The notes under the pieces: generated by a model | Database searches by the model: none | What the model saw: only the letters and a program-made list of their open reading frames with translations | What the model was told of the DNA's origin: nothing | Assembly: GCF_006376675.1 (NCBI RefSeq) | Contig: NZ_VEWK01000008.1 | Span: 62,001-126,000 of the forward strand | Reading direction: 5' to 3' | DNA from: Brucella pecoris | GTDB lineage: Bacteria > Pseudomonadota > Alphaproteobacteria > Rhizobiales > Rhizobiaceae | DNA length: 64,000 bases | In this document: positions 1 to 8,465 of the stretch, in pieces | Layout: each line of letters starts with the position of its first letter | How positions within the stretch are numbered: the stretch's first letter is position 1 | Made by a program: the position numbers and the translations under genes

Positions 1-146
1 ATGGGGGGGAGCGCAATTGCTATCGCAAAAAAGGACGACCAGAAACCCTCGGCGGAAATGTCGAGATAGCCCAGTCCTTCCTTGCGCCCGAGCATCATTT
101 TCCAGACGCCCCAGAAATATCTGAAAATATCATCCAGGCTTGGCAT
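1..146 (-). CDS. Hypothetical protein, partial (C-terminus beyond window)
   Basis: An open frame reads leftward off the window edge from an ATG at 146, preceded by a GGGA-type ribosome site. The visible 48 residues begin MPSLDDIFRYFWGVWKMMLG and then become hydrophobic (WSSFFAIAIALPP), which suggests the first membrane segment of an integral membrane protein. The ATG lies 61 nt downstream of the dapE stop on the same strand, so it may be cotranscribed with dapE. I do not recognise the family. The function cannot be inferred from this fragment. Confidence 0.6.
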   Translation of the reverse strand, partial: MPSLDDIFRYFWGVWKMMLGRKEGLGYLDISAEGFWSSFFAIAIALPP

Positions 147-207
147 GAGATTCCCAATTTTCGCGTAATCCTGGCGGAAAAGTCATGCGACTTTTCGGGA
201 TTATGCG

Positions 208-1395
208 TTACCCAAAGAAATCGGCGATGAAGCGTTCATAAATCTGTGTCAGGCCTTCGAGGTCGGCAAGGGTCACGCGCTCGTCGACCATATGCATGGT
301 CTGTCCGACAAGGCCGAACTCGACCACCGGACAGTAATCCTTGATGAAACGGGCATCGGATGTGCCGCCCGAAGTCGACAGTTCCGGGCGCTTGCCCGTT
401 ACCGCTTCGACGGAGGCCGTCAACGTGCCGATCAGTTTTTCGTCACAGGTCAGGAACACGTGGCTCGGATGTTCGCGCCAGGTGAGTTCATAATTGATCG
501 GCGTGTCGCGAGCCGGACGAAGGCGATTGTCGCGAGCGGCTTTTTCCAGGCGCGCGACAATCTCGGCCTGCAAGGTCTCTGCCGTCCATGTGTCGTTGAA
601 GCGGATGTTGAACGAGGCTGTCGCCTTGTTTGCAATGACATTGGTGGCCTTGTTGCCAACGTCGATGGTGGTGACTTCCAGATTGCTGGCCTGGAAATCG
701 GCTGTGCCTTCATCAAAGGCGGGGTAAAGCAGACTGTCGACCAGCGTGGTGATGCCGCGCACCGGGTTCTCGGCCAGATGCGGATAGGCGGCATGGCCCT
801 GTACACCGTGGACGGTGATCGTGCCAGAGAGTGAGCCCCGCCGCCCGATCTTGATCATGTCGCCGAGCGCATTGGGATTGGTCGGTTCGCCGACAATCGA
901 TGCGTCCCAGCTTTCGCCGCGTTGCCTCGCCCAGTCGAGCAGCTTGACCGTGCCATTGATGGCCGGGCCTTCCTCGTCTCCGGTGATGAGGAAGGAAACG
1001 CTGCCCTTGATACTGCCGTGTTTTTCGATGTGACGGGCGACTGCGGCCACGAAACAGGCGACGCCGCCCTTCATGTCCACAGCACCGCGGCCGTACATCA
1101 CGCCGTTCTCGATTGCGGCGGAGAAGGGCGGGTGTTTCCAATCGGCTTCGTTGCCGGGAGGGACGACATCGGTATGTCCTGCGAACATGAGATGCGGGCC
1201 GTTGCCGGATTTGCGCGCATAGAGATTCTCGATATCCGGTGTGCCTTCGTCGCGGAAGAGGGGCCGTTCAACCGAGAATCCCATCGGCTTCAGCATTGCC
1301 TCCAGCGCCGTCAGCGCGCCGCCTTCGGCAGGCGTCACGGATGGGCAGCGGATCAGGGCGGCAAGGTTGTCGGCGGGATTGACAGCTAAACTCAT
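208..1395 (-). CDS. dapE: Succinyl-diaminopimelate desuccinylase
   Basis: This M20-family zinc amidohydrolase of 395 residues hydrolyses N-succinyl-LL-2,6-diaminopimelate to LL-diaminopimelate and succinate in the lysine/peptidoglycan pathway. The metal and catalytic motifs are visible: GHTDVVPPG (His74, Asp76), VDMKGG (Asp107), GDEEGP (Glu141/142) and a late GQTMHMVDE histidine motif. The frame stays open upstream to 1620, but ATG 1395 ([11 protein letters not shown]) starts at the family's conserved N-terminus; the extra sequence would run through two palindromic repeats. It shares a pathway with dapD at 3811-4665, also on the minus strand but separated by unrelated plus-strand genes. Confidence 0.95.
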   Translation of the reverse strand: MSLAVNPADNLAALIRCPSVTPAEGGALTALEAMLKPMGFSVERPLFRDEGTPDIENLYARKSGNGPHLMFAGHTDVVPPGNEADWKHPPFSAAIENGVMYGRGAVDMKGGVACFVAAVARHIEKHGSIKGSVSFLITGDEEGPAINGTVKLLDWARQRGESWDASIVGEPTNPNALGDMIKIGRRGSLSGTITVHGVQGHAAYPHLAENPVRGITTLVDSLLYPAFDEGTADFQASNLEVTTIDVGNKATNVIANKATASFNIRFNDTWTAETLQAEIVARLEKAARDNRLRPARDTPINYELTWREHPSHVFLTCDEKLIGTLTASVEAVTGKRPELSTSGGTSDARFIKDYCPVVEFGLVGQTMHMVDERVTLADLEGLTQIYERFIADFFG

Positions 1396-1441
1396 GAGAT
1401 CGGAACTTCTGAAAAGGGAATCGTTTGGTGACAAGATTATC

Positions 1442-1543
1442 GCGCATCCCGAAAAGTGCGAAGCGGTTTTCGGATTAAGATGCGCGTGAGAAACAAACTG
1501 CATCCCGAAAAGTGCGAAGCGGTTTTCGGAACAAGATACGCGT
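1442..1543. repeat. Two tandem interspersed palindromic repeats
   Basis: Two copies of the Rhizobiales-type palindrome (GCATCCCGAAAAGTGCGAAG, then CGGTTTTCGG and GATGCGCG-like 3' arm) lie head to tail at 1442-1487 and 1500-1543, just upstream of dapE. They fill most of the 365-nt gap between dapE and the next gene. Related copies occur about a dozen times in this window. Confidence 0.85.
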
Positions 1544-1760
1544 TGAAATAAACAGATAGATATCACCGGATGAAACAATAATCCGGCGGTTGCGCGCAGG
1601 ATGCATTTTTCGCCTTTCACTTGTTTTTCTCAAGCGGTTTCAATTTGGGAACGAAATTTCCTTGACCGGAGGCCCCCTGTCATCGTTAGTTAAAAAAAAG
1701 TTGATAACGAGACCCGCAAAGGGCCGGTCAACGGGGACTCTTTAAAATGGGAAACTGCGC

Positions 1761-2345
1761 ATGCGTTTTGTCACTTCTGCGATAGCAGGCATGATGGTGC
1801 TCTTCGGGGCGACGACAATACCGGCCAAGGCCGCGCAATGGAGTGAAGCAGGCGGGCTAACAAGCATTCCTTACGGACACAAGGAATACTGCGATCGCAA
1901 TCGGCGCGATTGCGGCGCGCATCGCGTGTTGCCGCCGATGAAGATGACCCCGCAGCGCGCCAAGCTGCTGCAATCGGTCAGCAGTTCCGTCAATCATCGC
2001 ATCAAGCCTGTTTCCGATCAGGATAATTATGGCAAGCGCGATCACTGGACCATGCCCGTCAACGGCAAGGGTGATTGCGAGGACTATGTTTTGATGAAAC
2101 GCGCCCAGTTGATGGCGCGCGGCATCAGCCCGTCGCAACTTCTCATCACCATGGTGCAGGGCAGCGAGGCGCACGTCGTTCTGACGGCGCGTACCGATCA
2201 CGGCGATTATATTCTCGACAATCTGCGCGATGAAGTGTTGCCGGTCGAGAAAACCTCTTATCGTTATATCAAGATGCAGTCGCCCGCCAATTCCGGCCAG
2301 TGGGTTTCCATCGCCGGGCGTTCGGTCGCGGTCGCAAACAACTGA
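1761..2345 (+). CDS. Secreted transglutaminase-like cysteine protease (PF06035-like)
   Basis: This 194-residue protein has a signal peptide (about residues 1-24, ending AKA/A), so it is probably periplasmic or exported. The fold family is the bacterial transglutaminase-like cysteine proteinases (Peptidase_C93, formerly DUF920). The expected Cys-His-Asp triad is visible: Cys106 in NGKGDCEDYV, His138 in SEAHVVLT and Asp153 in ILDNLRDEV. Members are common in Rhizobiales, often of unknown substrate, and some sit near cyclic-di-GMP or secretion genes; nothing here supports a specific partner. It is monocistronic, preceded by a GGGA ribosome site and followed by a strong terminator. Confidence 0.88.
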   Translation: MRFVTSAIAGMMVLFGATTIPAKAAQWSEAGGLTSIPYGHKEYCDRNRRDCGAHRVLPPMKMTPQRAKLLQSVSSSVNHRIKPVSDQDNYGKRDHWTMPVNGKGDCEDYVLMKRAQLMARGISPSQLLITMVQGSEAHVVLTARTDHGDYILDNLRDEVLPVEKTSYRYIKMQSPANSGQWVSIAGRSVAVANN

Positions 2346-2400
2346 CAGGGTCACGGCGTTCGATTGAAGGCTGGCTGGTCATTTTGTAAAGCTTTATAAA

Positions 2401-2423
2401 GCCGCATCTCGATGCGGCTTTTT
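2401..2423 (+). terminator. Rho-independent terminator
   Basis: A 7-bp perfect stem GCCGCAT/ATGCGGC with a CTCG loop is followed by a T-rich tail. It lies about 55 nt downstream of the transglutaminase-like gene. The AT-rich stretch after it, to about 2813, holds no gene I can support; it presumably carries the promoter and leader of the small exported gene that follows. Confidence 0.85.
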
Positions 2424-2813
2424 CTTTGCAGCATGGGCTGATTTGGCCGGCTGATTGATGTCAGCAGCAAATCAGGGTGTCATTTCGACGATGCTGGTTC
2501 CGTTTCTACAATGCCAATTTCGCGAAAAATCGTGCCATTGTTCACTCTTATTGGACAATATATTGGGACAGACTGTTCGCGCTTTTTGAACAAAGATGCC
2601 TTTGTAACAGTCATGTGATCGCTGGTATATCAAGTAAACAATTGTTATCGCTGAATTTTTTAAATCATCATTATCGTTTCCCAAAATATTGAGGGCACGA
2701 ATGTGTGATTAAGAAAACATTTTCGTGACTGGAACTTTTACCCACTGTCACCCATTTCAGCAGCATCGGAACGACGAACAAAACGCCGCTCCACTTTCCA
2801 AGGAGATAGGAAA

Positions 2814-3044
2814 ATGAAGAAGATTGTTCTTGCTGCCGCTGCCCTTGCTCTTAGCGCCGGTGCTGCCTTTGCTGAAAACCCACATGTCGGCGAACCTGCC
2901 GATCTTTATGCAAATGACCGCACGCCGGTTGCAACGCAGAGCGTCGACTATACGGCTCCTGCCTCGATCAACAAGGCAACGGTTTATCAGGATGGCTCGG
3001 CTCACCGCTTCGGTGATGCATCGCCTTCCTCTTACCAGAACTAA
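2814..3044 (+). CDS. Small exported protein, DUF680-like (copy 1)
   Basis: This is a 76-residue protein with a clear signal peptide (MKKIVLAAAALALSAGAAFA, cleavage before ENPHVGEP) and a mature part of about 56 residues. The start is set by an AAGGAGA site just upstream. It resembles the DUF680 type of small exported proteins abundant in Mesorhizobium and relatives; the function is unknown. It is a paralogue of the gene at 3282: both share mature N-terminus ENP-VGEP, an internal DYTAPA segment and an identical 18-residue C-terminus (QDGSAHRFGDASPSSYQN). The stop codon overlaps the next hairpin. Confidence 0.8.
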   Translation: MKKIVLAAAALALSAGAAFAENPHVGEPADLYANDRTPVATQSVDYTAPASINKATVYQDGSAHRFGDASPSSYQN

Positions 3045-3065
3045 AAGTCCGTTCGGACTTTTAGC
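3043..3065 (+). terminator. Terminator hairpin overlapping the stop codon
   Basis: AAAAGTCC-GTTC-GGACTTTT is a perfect 8-bp stem (3043-3062). The left arm contains the last two bases of the TAA stop of the first small exported gene. The U-tract is short, so termination strength is uncertain. Confidence 0.6.
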
Positions 3066-3123
3066 CTCTCCGGTTCATCTGGACCGGGCATGAATGAAAT
3101 ATCCGCATTGCATGTATTCCCGA

Positions 3124-3257
3124 TGGTGTCGGGGCATTTCCTCCCAGATGTGCCGGACACCTTAGGGCGGGCCACGAAGGCCCAGTCAACCGAATGTCCC
3201 CGGCAAACTTGAGACGTGGTCTCGAGGTCTAGTCGGTGAAGCACCGATTTCGGGGAC
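3124..3257 (+). ncRNA. Candidate structured RNA / 5' leader with three-way junction
   Basis: The 134 nt contain four nested or consecutive hairpins. Hairpin A pairs GGTGTC (3125-3130) with GACACC (3156-3161) around a TTCCTCCC loop. Hairpin B is GGGCC-ACGAA-GGCCC (3169-3183). A closing stem GTCCCCG (3196-3202) with CGGGGAC (3251-3257) encloses hairpin C (CTTGAGAC-GTG-GTCTCGAG, 3208-3226, one wobble) and hairpin D (TCGGTG-AAG-CACCGA, 3233-3247), giving a three-way junction. It ends four bases before the first in-frame ATG of the second small exported gene, so it could be a cis-regulatory leader or a separate small RNA. I do not recognise a known class. Confidence 0.5.
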
Positions 3258-3281
3258 GCTATGGAGAAAAGGAATAAAGAA

Positions 3282-3542
3282 ATGAAGAAGTTTGCTCTCG
3301 CCGCTCTTGCTGTCGCTCTTAGCGCCGGTGCTGCCTATGCTGAAAACCCGTATGTTGGTGAGCCGCCTGCAATGGCTGCCCAGGACAAGGCTTTCGTTCT
3401 TCCCGGCGAAACCCCGGTCGCTTCGACCCGCAGCAACCTCGACTACACGGCTCCGGCTGCTATTCGTCAGTCTGCGCCGGTTAATCAGGACGGTTCGGCT
3501 CATCGCTTCGGCGACGCCTCCCCATCCAGCTACCAGAACTAA
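3282..3542 (+). CDS. Small exported protein, DUF680-like (copy 2)
   Basis: This is an 86-residue tandem paralogue of the gene at 2814, with signal peptide MKKFALAALAVALSAGAAYA cleaved before ENPYVGEPP. The mature part carries a 10-residue-longer middle (DKAFVLPGETPVASTRSNL) and then the same DYTAPA and C-terminal QDGSAHRFGDASPSSYQN as copy 1. An in-frame ATG exists at 3261, but the signal peptide starts at 3282 and an AAAGGA site lies upstream of it. The leader is strongly structured (3124-3257). The function is unknown; the repeated C-terminus suggests a conserved binding or structural role. Confidence 0.78.
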   Translation: MKKFALAALAVALSAGAAYAENPYVGEPPAMAAQDKAFVLPGETPVASTRSNLDYTAPAAIRQSAPVNQDGSAHRFGDASPSSYQN

Positions 3543-3568
3543 TTTGTTCTGATAGCGGATAGTCCACA

Positions 3569-3609
3569 GCATATCCCATGCGTTCCTCCCCCTCACGCAT
3601 GGGATATGC
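3569..3609. terminator. Long perfect hairpin with pyrimidine-rich loop
   Basis: GCATATCCCATGCGT (3569-3583) pairs perfectly with ACGCATGGGATATGC (3595-3609), a 15-bp stem closing an 11-nt loop TCCTCCCCCTC. It is 27 nt after the stop of the second small exported gene. There is no U-tract, so it may stabilise the mRNA 3' end or belong to a small RNA rather than terminate. The loop is complementary to a Shine-Dalgarno sequence. Confidence 0.6.
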
Positions 3610-3761
3610 GGGATGGCCCCAAAGCGGTTCGTATTTTTGCCGAAACTGCTCCAAGGCCAGATATTAGGAATCTCCCCGGAGGATGGCGTCAACGTCTCCC
3701 CGGATTGCCCGGATCAGAGGCGTTGCGCCATCCGAAGGGGCGACAAGTCTCAAATGAAAAA

Positions 3762-3790
3762 GGCGACGCCAAAAGCGTCGCCTTTTGTTT
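3762..3790. terminator. Bidirectional rho-independent terminator
   Basis: GGCGACGC-CAAAA-GCGTCGCC (8-bp stem) is flanked by AAAAA on the left and TTTTGTTTT on the right, so it can terminate both dapD transcription from the right and any plus-strand read-through from the small exported genes. Confidence 0.85.
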
Positions 3791-3810
3791 TCAGCACGTT
3801 GAATTGTCGG

Positions 3811-4665
3811 TCAATCGCGCAGCAATTCGTTGATGGAGGTCTTGGAGCGGGTCTTTTCGTCCACACGCTTGACGATGACGGCGCAATAGAGGCTTGGGCC
3901 CCAATTTTCACCGGGAACGTTCTTGCCCGGCATGGTGCCGGCAACGACAACCGAATAGGGCGGCACTTCGCCATAGAAGACTTCACCGGTTGCGCGATCC
4001 ACGATCTTGGTAGACTTGCCGATGAAAACACCCATGCCGAGGACCGAGCCTTCGCGCACGATGCAGCCTTCAACGACTTCCGAACGGGCGCCGATGAAAC
4101 AATTGTCCTCGATGATGGTTGGACCGGCCTGCATCGGTTCCAGAACGCCACCGATGCCGACGCCTCCGGAAAGATGAACGTTCTTGCCGATCTGTGCGCA
4201 GGAGCCGACAGTTGCCCAGGTGTCGACCATCGTGCCTTCATCGACATAGGCACCGAGATTGACGAAGGACGGCATCAGGATCGCGTTGGGCGCAATATAG
4301 GCCGAGTGGCGCACGATGCAGTTCGGCACGGCGCGGAAGCCGGCCTTTTCGAACTCATTGGCGGTCCAGCCGTCGAATTTCGAGGGCACCTTGTCCCACC
4401 AGGATGACTGGCCGGGGCCGCCCTTGATGACTTCCATCGGGTTGAGACGGAAGGAGAGCAGAACCGCTTTCTTCAGCCATTGGTTGACATGCCAGTTGCC
4501 GTCCGCCTGTTTTTCTGCGACACGGGCTTCACCGCGATCGAGCAGAATGAGTGATTGTTCGACGGCTTCGCGCACTTCGCCGCGCGTGGCCGTGTTGATA
4601 CCGTCGCGCTCGTCAAAAGCCTTGTCGATTGTCTTCTCAAGGGAGGCGAGGTCTGGCTTGGTCAT
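3811..4665 (-). CDS. dapD: 2,3,4,5-tetrahydropyridine-2,6-dicarboxylate N-succinyltransferase
   Basis: This 284-residue enzyme succinylates tetrahydrodipicolinate with succinyl-CoA, an early committed step of the succinylase branch of lysine/diaminopimelate synthesis. The length and sequence match the family: a helical N-terminal domain ([20 protein letters not shown]), then a left-handed parallel beta-helix with hexapeptide-type repeats (residues ~100-230, for example [37 protein letters not shown], and [25 protein letters not shown]), and a short C-terminal part with the [28 protein letters not shown] segment. It is monocistronic and ends 21 nt before a bidirectional terminator. Confidence 0.96.
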   Translation of the reverse strand: MTKPDLASLEKTIDKAFDERDGINTATRGEVREAVEQSLILLDRGEARVAEKQADGNWHVNQWLKKAVLLSFRLNPMEVIKGGPGQSSWWDKVPSKFDGWTANEFEKAGFRAVPNCIVRHSAYIAPNAILMPSFVNLGAYVDEGTMVDTWATVGSCAQIGKNVHLSGGVGIGGVLEPMQAGPTIIEDNCFIGARSEVVEGCIVREGSVLGMGVFIGKSTKIVDRATGEVFYGEVPPYSVVVAGTMPGKNVPGENWGPSLYCAVIVKRVDEKTRSKTSINELLRD

Positions 4666-4873
4666 AGGGTGCGATCTCCATGGAGGGGCGGCGGATGGCA
4701 GGCGCGGACAAGTCCGGCCCGTTTGCTGGGAAATTGATTAAGCGAAGGCGCCATGAGGGTCAATGTTGTTCGTGATCCGATTGCAGTGCCACGTTTGAGA
4801 CAGATTAAGCATTTAGCGCCAGAATGGATGCTGTTATGCGTTGAATGGCGATAATGAAAGAGCAGGTGAGAGC

Positions 4874-5713
4874 ATGAACCCGATGGAGAAGTCCGGCTGG
4901 ACGCCGTTCCCGAATTCAGAGGAAGCGGTCAAGCAGGCGCGAACCGTACCACAGACGCCGCAGACCGAAGCCCCTGCCTATCGCCTTGCTTTCACGGACG
5001 ATGATTTTCTGACGCGGCGCGATCTGCGGCCGATCCGGCTGCAGCTTGAGCTGCTGAAACCTGAAATGATTCTGGCTGACCGGGGCATCAAGTCCACTGT
5101 CGTCATGTTTGGCGGTGCGCGCATTCCGGAGCCGGGCGGCGAAGCATGGGCAGCCAAGAACGAGGTTCAGAAGAAGAACCTCGAAGCCAATGCGCATTAT
5201 TACGAGGAAGCGCGCAAATTCGCGCGACTTTGCTCCGAATATTCCGCGACGACCTATTATCGCGAGTTCATCGTGGTGACGGGTGGTGGCCCTGGCGTCA
5301 TGGAAGCCGGTAATCGCGGTGCGGCCGATGTCGGTGCCCCGACGATCGGGCTCAACATTGTGCTGCCGCACGAACAGGCGCCCAACGTCTATGTCACGCC
5401 AGACCTTTGCTTCAACTTCCATTATTTCGCGATCCGCAAGATGCACTTCCTGATGCGGGCCAAGGCGATCTGCGTCTTCCCCGGTGGTTTTGGAACGATG
5501 GATGAGCTTTTCGAGGCAATGACGCTGATCCAGACCAACCGTATGGAGCGGATGCCGTTGATCCTGTTCGGAAAGGAATTCTGGACCAAGGCGATCAATA
5601 TCGAGTTTCTGGCCGAGCAGGGCACGATTTCGCCTGCCGATATCGAGCTTCTTAACTTTGTCGAAACTGCCGACGAAGCCTGGGGCCAGATCAAAGATTT
5701 TTATAAGCTCTGA
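4874..5713 (+). CDS. LOG-family protein (TIGR00730 Rossmann-fold)
   Basis: This 279-residue protein has the two family signatures: GGGPGVMEAGNRGA (residues ~137-150) and PGGFGTMDE (203-211), which bind the ribose-phosphate and form the catalytic site in LOG-type cytokinin riboside 5'-monophosphate phosphoribohydrolases. It belongs to the longer bacterial LOG class with an N-terminal extension of about 70 residues; the substrate in this clade is not established and may be another nucleotide. The ATG at 4874 is preferred over 4841 because AGGTGAG stands five bases upstream. The 3' end overlaps the convergent DUF817 gene by 13 nt. Confidence 0.88.
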   Translation: MNPMEKSGWTPFPNSEEAVKQARTVPQTPQTEAPAYRLAFTDDDFLTRRDLRPIRLQLELLKPEMILADRGIKSTVVMFGGARIPEPGGEAWAAKNEVQKKNLEANAHYYEEARKFARLCSEYSATTYYREFIVVTGGGPGVMEAGNRGAADVGAPTIGLNIVLPHEQAPNVYVTPDLCFNFHYFAIRKMHFLMRAKAICVFPGGFGTMDELFEAMTLIQTNRMERMPLILFGKEFWTKAINIEFLAEQGTISPADIELLNFVETADEAWGQIKDFYKL

Positions 5714-6645
5714 TCGCTTCCGACATTCTGTTCGATACGCCCGGCCAAATGGTCGGGCGTTTCTTTTTGCGGCTCTTCTTCTGCTTGATAAGGCCGAGGG
5801 CGGTGAACGAGTGTCACCAGCACGACCGAGATAATCATCAGGAGATACCACGAGCCGAGCTTGCTCATTGATACCAGCTCCCAGCCATTGCGCTGGTTCG
5901 GATAAAGCCAGGCTTTCGACCATGTACCGATGTTCTCGGCAATCCAGATGAAGAGCGCGGTCAGCAGGAAGGCGATCAGCAGCGGCATTTTGTGTCGAAG
6001 GCGGAAGACGCGGTAATGCATGGTCGTGCGCCAGAAAAGGGCGAAGGTCGCGGCGAACAGCAGCCAGCGCATATCCCAGATGAAGTGGTGCGCGAAGAAA
6101 TTGATATAGATTGCGGCGGCCAGAATGACGGTCATCCAGAGCGGCGGATAATGGTTCAGCCTTATATCGAAGATGCGGTTGATGCGCGCCATATAGGAGC
6201 CGACAGCCGCATACATGAAGCCGGAAAACAGCGGCACGCCGCCGATGCGAAAGAAATTCTCCTCCGGGTAGACCCACGAACCGGCATGGGTCTTGAACAC
6301 TTCCATCGCTGTCCCGACAATATGGAAGATGACGATGACCTTGGCTTCCTCCCATGCTTCCAGCTTGAAGACCAGCATGGCAAGCTGGATCGCAAGTGCT
6401 GACAGGAACAGGAAATCGTAGCGCGTGATGAACCCGGCACCGCCATCCGGCCAGAACCAGCGGGTCATGATGATGAGCGCCAGCATCGCGCCGCCGAACA
6501 GGCAGGCCCAGGCCTGTTTCAAGCCGAAGACCAGAAACTCGATCAGCGCATCGGTGATCCGGTGACGGGGCAGGTTGTCGATAAGGCCGTGGGCGGCCTC
6601 GTCGATCTTCTGTTCAAGGCCGGTGAAATGCCTATCGGTTTGCAA
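5701..6645 (-). CDS. DUF817 family integral membrane protein
   Basis: This 314-residue inner-membrane protein has about eight hydrophobic segments between residues 38 and 275. Conserved features of DUF817 are visible: the KLEAWEEAKVI segment, FHIVGTAMEVFKTHAGSWVYPE, GVPLFSGFMYAAVGSYMAR and FFAHHFIWDMR. The function is unknown. Its start overlaps the end of the pyrimidine 5'-nucleotidase by 14 nt, so the two are probably translationally coupled in an operon downstream of argB. The stop codon lies inside the coding sequence of the convergent LOG gene (13-nt overlap). Confidence 0.9.
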   Translation of the reverse strand: MQTDRHFTGLEQKIDEAAHGLIDNLPRHRITDALIEFLVFGLKQAWACLFGGAMLALIIMTRWFWPDGGAGFITRYDFLFLSALAIQLAMLVFKLEAWEEAKVIVIFHIVGTAMEVFKTHAGSWVYPEENFFRIGGVPLFSGFMYAAVGSYMARINRIFDIRLNHYPPLWMTVILAAAIYINFFAHHFIWDMRWLLFAATFALFWRTTMHYRVFRLRHKMPLLIAFLLTALFIWIAENIGTWSKAWLYPNQRNGWELVSMSKLGSWYLLMIISVVLVTLVHRPRPYQAEEEPQKETPDHLAGRIEQNVGSDQSL

Positions 6646-7336
6646 TTATGGTTTCCAGAAACTGGGTCAGGTTATCGGTCACATAGTCCACCTGATCGGT
6701 GAACTCGGGATCGCTTTCCCATATTTCGGAAAATGTAGGCTCAAAGTTGTTTGGCACGATCAACACGGTTTTCATGCCGAGAGCCTTGGGAACGACCAGA
6801 TTGCGCGCCAGATCCTCGAACATGACTGCCTTGCCTGCATCGACGCCGAAGGCACCGAGGAAGCGGTCATAGGTGACCCGTTCCGGCTTCGGTGTCAGGC
6901 CTGCCGCTACAATGTCGAAGATATCGTCGAAATCATCAAGGATTCCGAGCTGGCTGGCGGCACGTTCGGCATGACTGCGATCACCATTGGTGAAGATGAA
7001 GCGACGGCCCGGCAGCGCCTTGATTGCCTGTCCGAGCGCCGGATCGGGCGCCAGCCACGTATAGTCGATATCATGGACTTGTCTCAGAAAGTCGTCCGGA
7101 TCGATCTGATGGCACTCCATCAGACCTTTCAGCGTGGTGCCATATTCCAGATAGAACTGCTTCTGGATCTTGCGCGCTTCGTCACGCGGCAGTTTCAGAA
7201 GGGTCTCGACATAGCTCGTCATCTTCACGTCGATCTGCGAGAACAGATTGGCGGCGTGCGGGTAGAGCGTGTTGTCGAGGTCGAACACCCAGTCAGTGAC
7301 ATGGGCGAAAGCAGCTCTGTCCGGAATATCGGTCAT
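6632..7336 (-). CDS. Pyrimidine 5'-nucleotidase (HAD family)
   Basis: This 234-residue HAD-superfamily phosphatase is of the TIGR01993 pyrimidine 5'-nucleotidase type (yeast Sdt1/Phm8-like). Motif I DLDNTL (Asp19, Asp21), motif II FTNGD (Thr116-Asp119), motif III TPKPE lysine (~153) and the acidic motif IV VMFEDLARN are all intact. The predicted activity is dephosphorylation of UMP/CMP or related nucleotides in the cytoplasm. It lies between argB and the DUF817 gene on the same strand (38 nt after argB, 14-nt overlap with DUF817), consistent with a three-gene operon. Confidence 0.88.
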   Translation of the reverse strand: MTDIPDRAAFAHVTDWVFDLDNTLYPHAANLFSQIDVKMTSYVETLLKLPRDEARKIQKQFYLEYGTTLKGLMECHQIDPDDFLRQVHDIDYTWLAPDPALGQAIKALPGRRFIFTNGDRSHAERAASQLGILDDFDDIFDIVAAGLTPKPERVTYDRFLGAFGVDAGKAVMFEDLARNLVVPKALGMKTVLIVPNNFEPTFSEIWESDPEFTDQVDYVTDNLTQFLETIIANR

Positions 7337-7349
7337 GATCTATCCTTAT

Positions 7350-7394
7350 GGCACGATCAGCGTGCTTCTTCTTATTACGGCACGATCAGCGTGC
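7350..7394. repeat. Partial duplication of the argB 3' end
   Basis: The sequence GGCACGATCAGCGTGC occurs at 7350-7365 and again at 7379-7394, 29 nt apart. On the minus strand the unit reads GCACGCTGATCGTGCC followed by G/A and TAA, that is, the last five codons of argB with the stop. The extra copy lies just after the real stop, between argB and the next gene. Confidence 0.8.
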
Positions 7395-8265
7395 CGGCAC
7401 CATGCTCGGTAAAAAGCTCCAGCAGCACGGCATGCGGGGTCTTGCCGTTGAGGATGACGACGCCTTCCACACCACGGCGGATTGCTTCGATGCAGGTTTC
7501 CACCTTGGGGATCATGCCGCCGGAAATCGTGCCGTCCTTGATGAGCGCTTGCGCATCGGCTACCGACAGTTCCTTGATGAGATTCTTGTCCTTGTCCAGA
7601 ACGCCCGGAACGTCGGTCAGGAACAGGAGGCGCGTTGCGGCGAGCGCACCGGCAATCGCGCCCGCAAAAGTGTCGGCATTGATGTTATAGGTGTGGCCGT
7701 CGCGGCCCGGTGCCACTGGCGCAATGACCGGGATCATCTCGGAACGTGCCAGGAGATCAAGCAGGGTGCGGTCCACTTCCGCCGGTTCTCCGACGAAGCC
7801 GAGGTCCAGCACTTTCTCGATGTTGGAATCGGGATCGATGACGGTCTTGTGTGCCTTCTGCGCGAAGACCATGTTGCCGTCCTTGCCGCAAAGACCGATG
7901 GCCCACTCGCCTTCGGCATTGATGAGGGCGACGATTTCCTTGTTGATGGAACCGGCCAGAACCATTTCCACCACTTCGACGGTTTTTTCGTCGGTGACGC
8001 GCAAGCCGCCTTCGAAGCGGGATTCGATACCGAGCTTGGTCAGCATGGCCTGAATCTGCGGGCCGCCGCCATGAACGACGATCGGATTGATGCCCGATTG
8101 CTTCAAAAGCGCTATATCGCGCGCGAAAGCCTTGCCCAGTTCCGGATTGCCCATAGCGTGACCGCCATATTTCACGACGACATGCTTGTTCTCGTAACGC
8201 TGCATATAGGGCAGGGCCGCGGAGAGGAGTTGCGCTTGCATTTCGGGATTTTCAAGTGTCGTCAT
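7375..8265 (-). CDS. argB: Acetylglutamate kinase
   Basis: This 296-residue amino acid kinase phosphorylates N-acetyl-L-glutamate in the second step of arginine synthesis. Visible motifs are [10 protein letters not shown] (~30-39), VVHGGGPQI and the GGMIPKVE substrate/nucleotide-binding segment near the C-terminus. The ATG at 8265 ([12 protein letters not shown]) is preferred over the upstream in-frame ATG at 8277, because the GGAG formed by codons of the longer reading sits six bases before it as a ribosome site. It heads a probable argB-nucleotidase-DUF817 operon. Confidence 0.95.
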   Translation of the reverse strand: MTTLENPEMQAQLLSAALPYMQRYENKHVVVKYGGHAMGNPELGKAFARDIALLKQSGINPIVVHGGGPQIQAMLTKLGIESRFEGGLRVTDEKTVEVVEMVLAGSINKEIVALINAEGEWAIGLCGKDGNMVFAQKAHKTVIDPDSNIEKVLDLGFVGEPAEVDRTLLDLLARSEMIPVIAPVAPGRDGHTYNINADTFAGAIAGALAATRLLFLTDVPGVLDKDKNLIKELSVADAQALIKDGTISGGMIPKVETCIEAIRRGVEGVVILNGKTPHAVLLELFTEHGAGTLIVP

Positions 8266-8465
8266 CGCGGGCTCCATGGCAGGCGACAGGGCAAAAGAGG
8301 CAGGTTCTTCTAGACCGGATTTATCGCAATTGGAATCCGCAGATGCTTATTTTTCGCTTGTCCGTTCGCGATTATTTGAATTTGCAGCCCGAAACATGCC
8401 CAACAAAAAGCTGGTCTGCCATCTATGCAGGTCTTTGAACCGGAATGATTTTCAGAGACCGCATC

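Noticed and set aside
292..834. A 180-codon plus-strand frame inside dapE
   Set aside because: It lies opposite the dapE dimerisation and catalytic regions and shows no family signature.
2472..2692. Small ORFs of 70-71 codons on both strands between the transglutaminase-like gene and the first small exported gene
   Set aside because: AT-rich sequence, overlapping frames, no ribosome site and no domain features.
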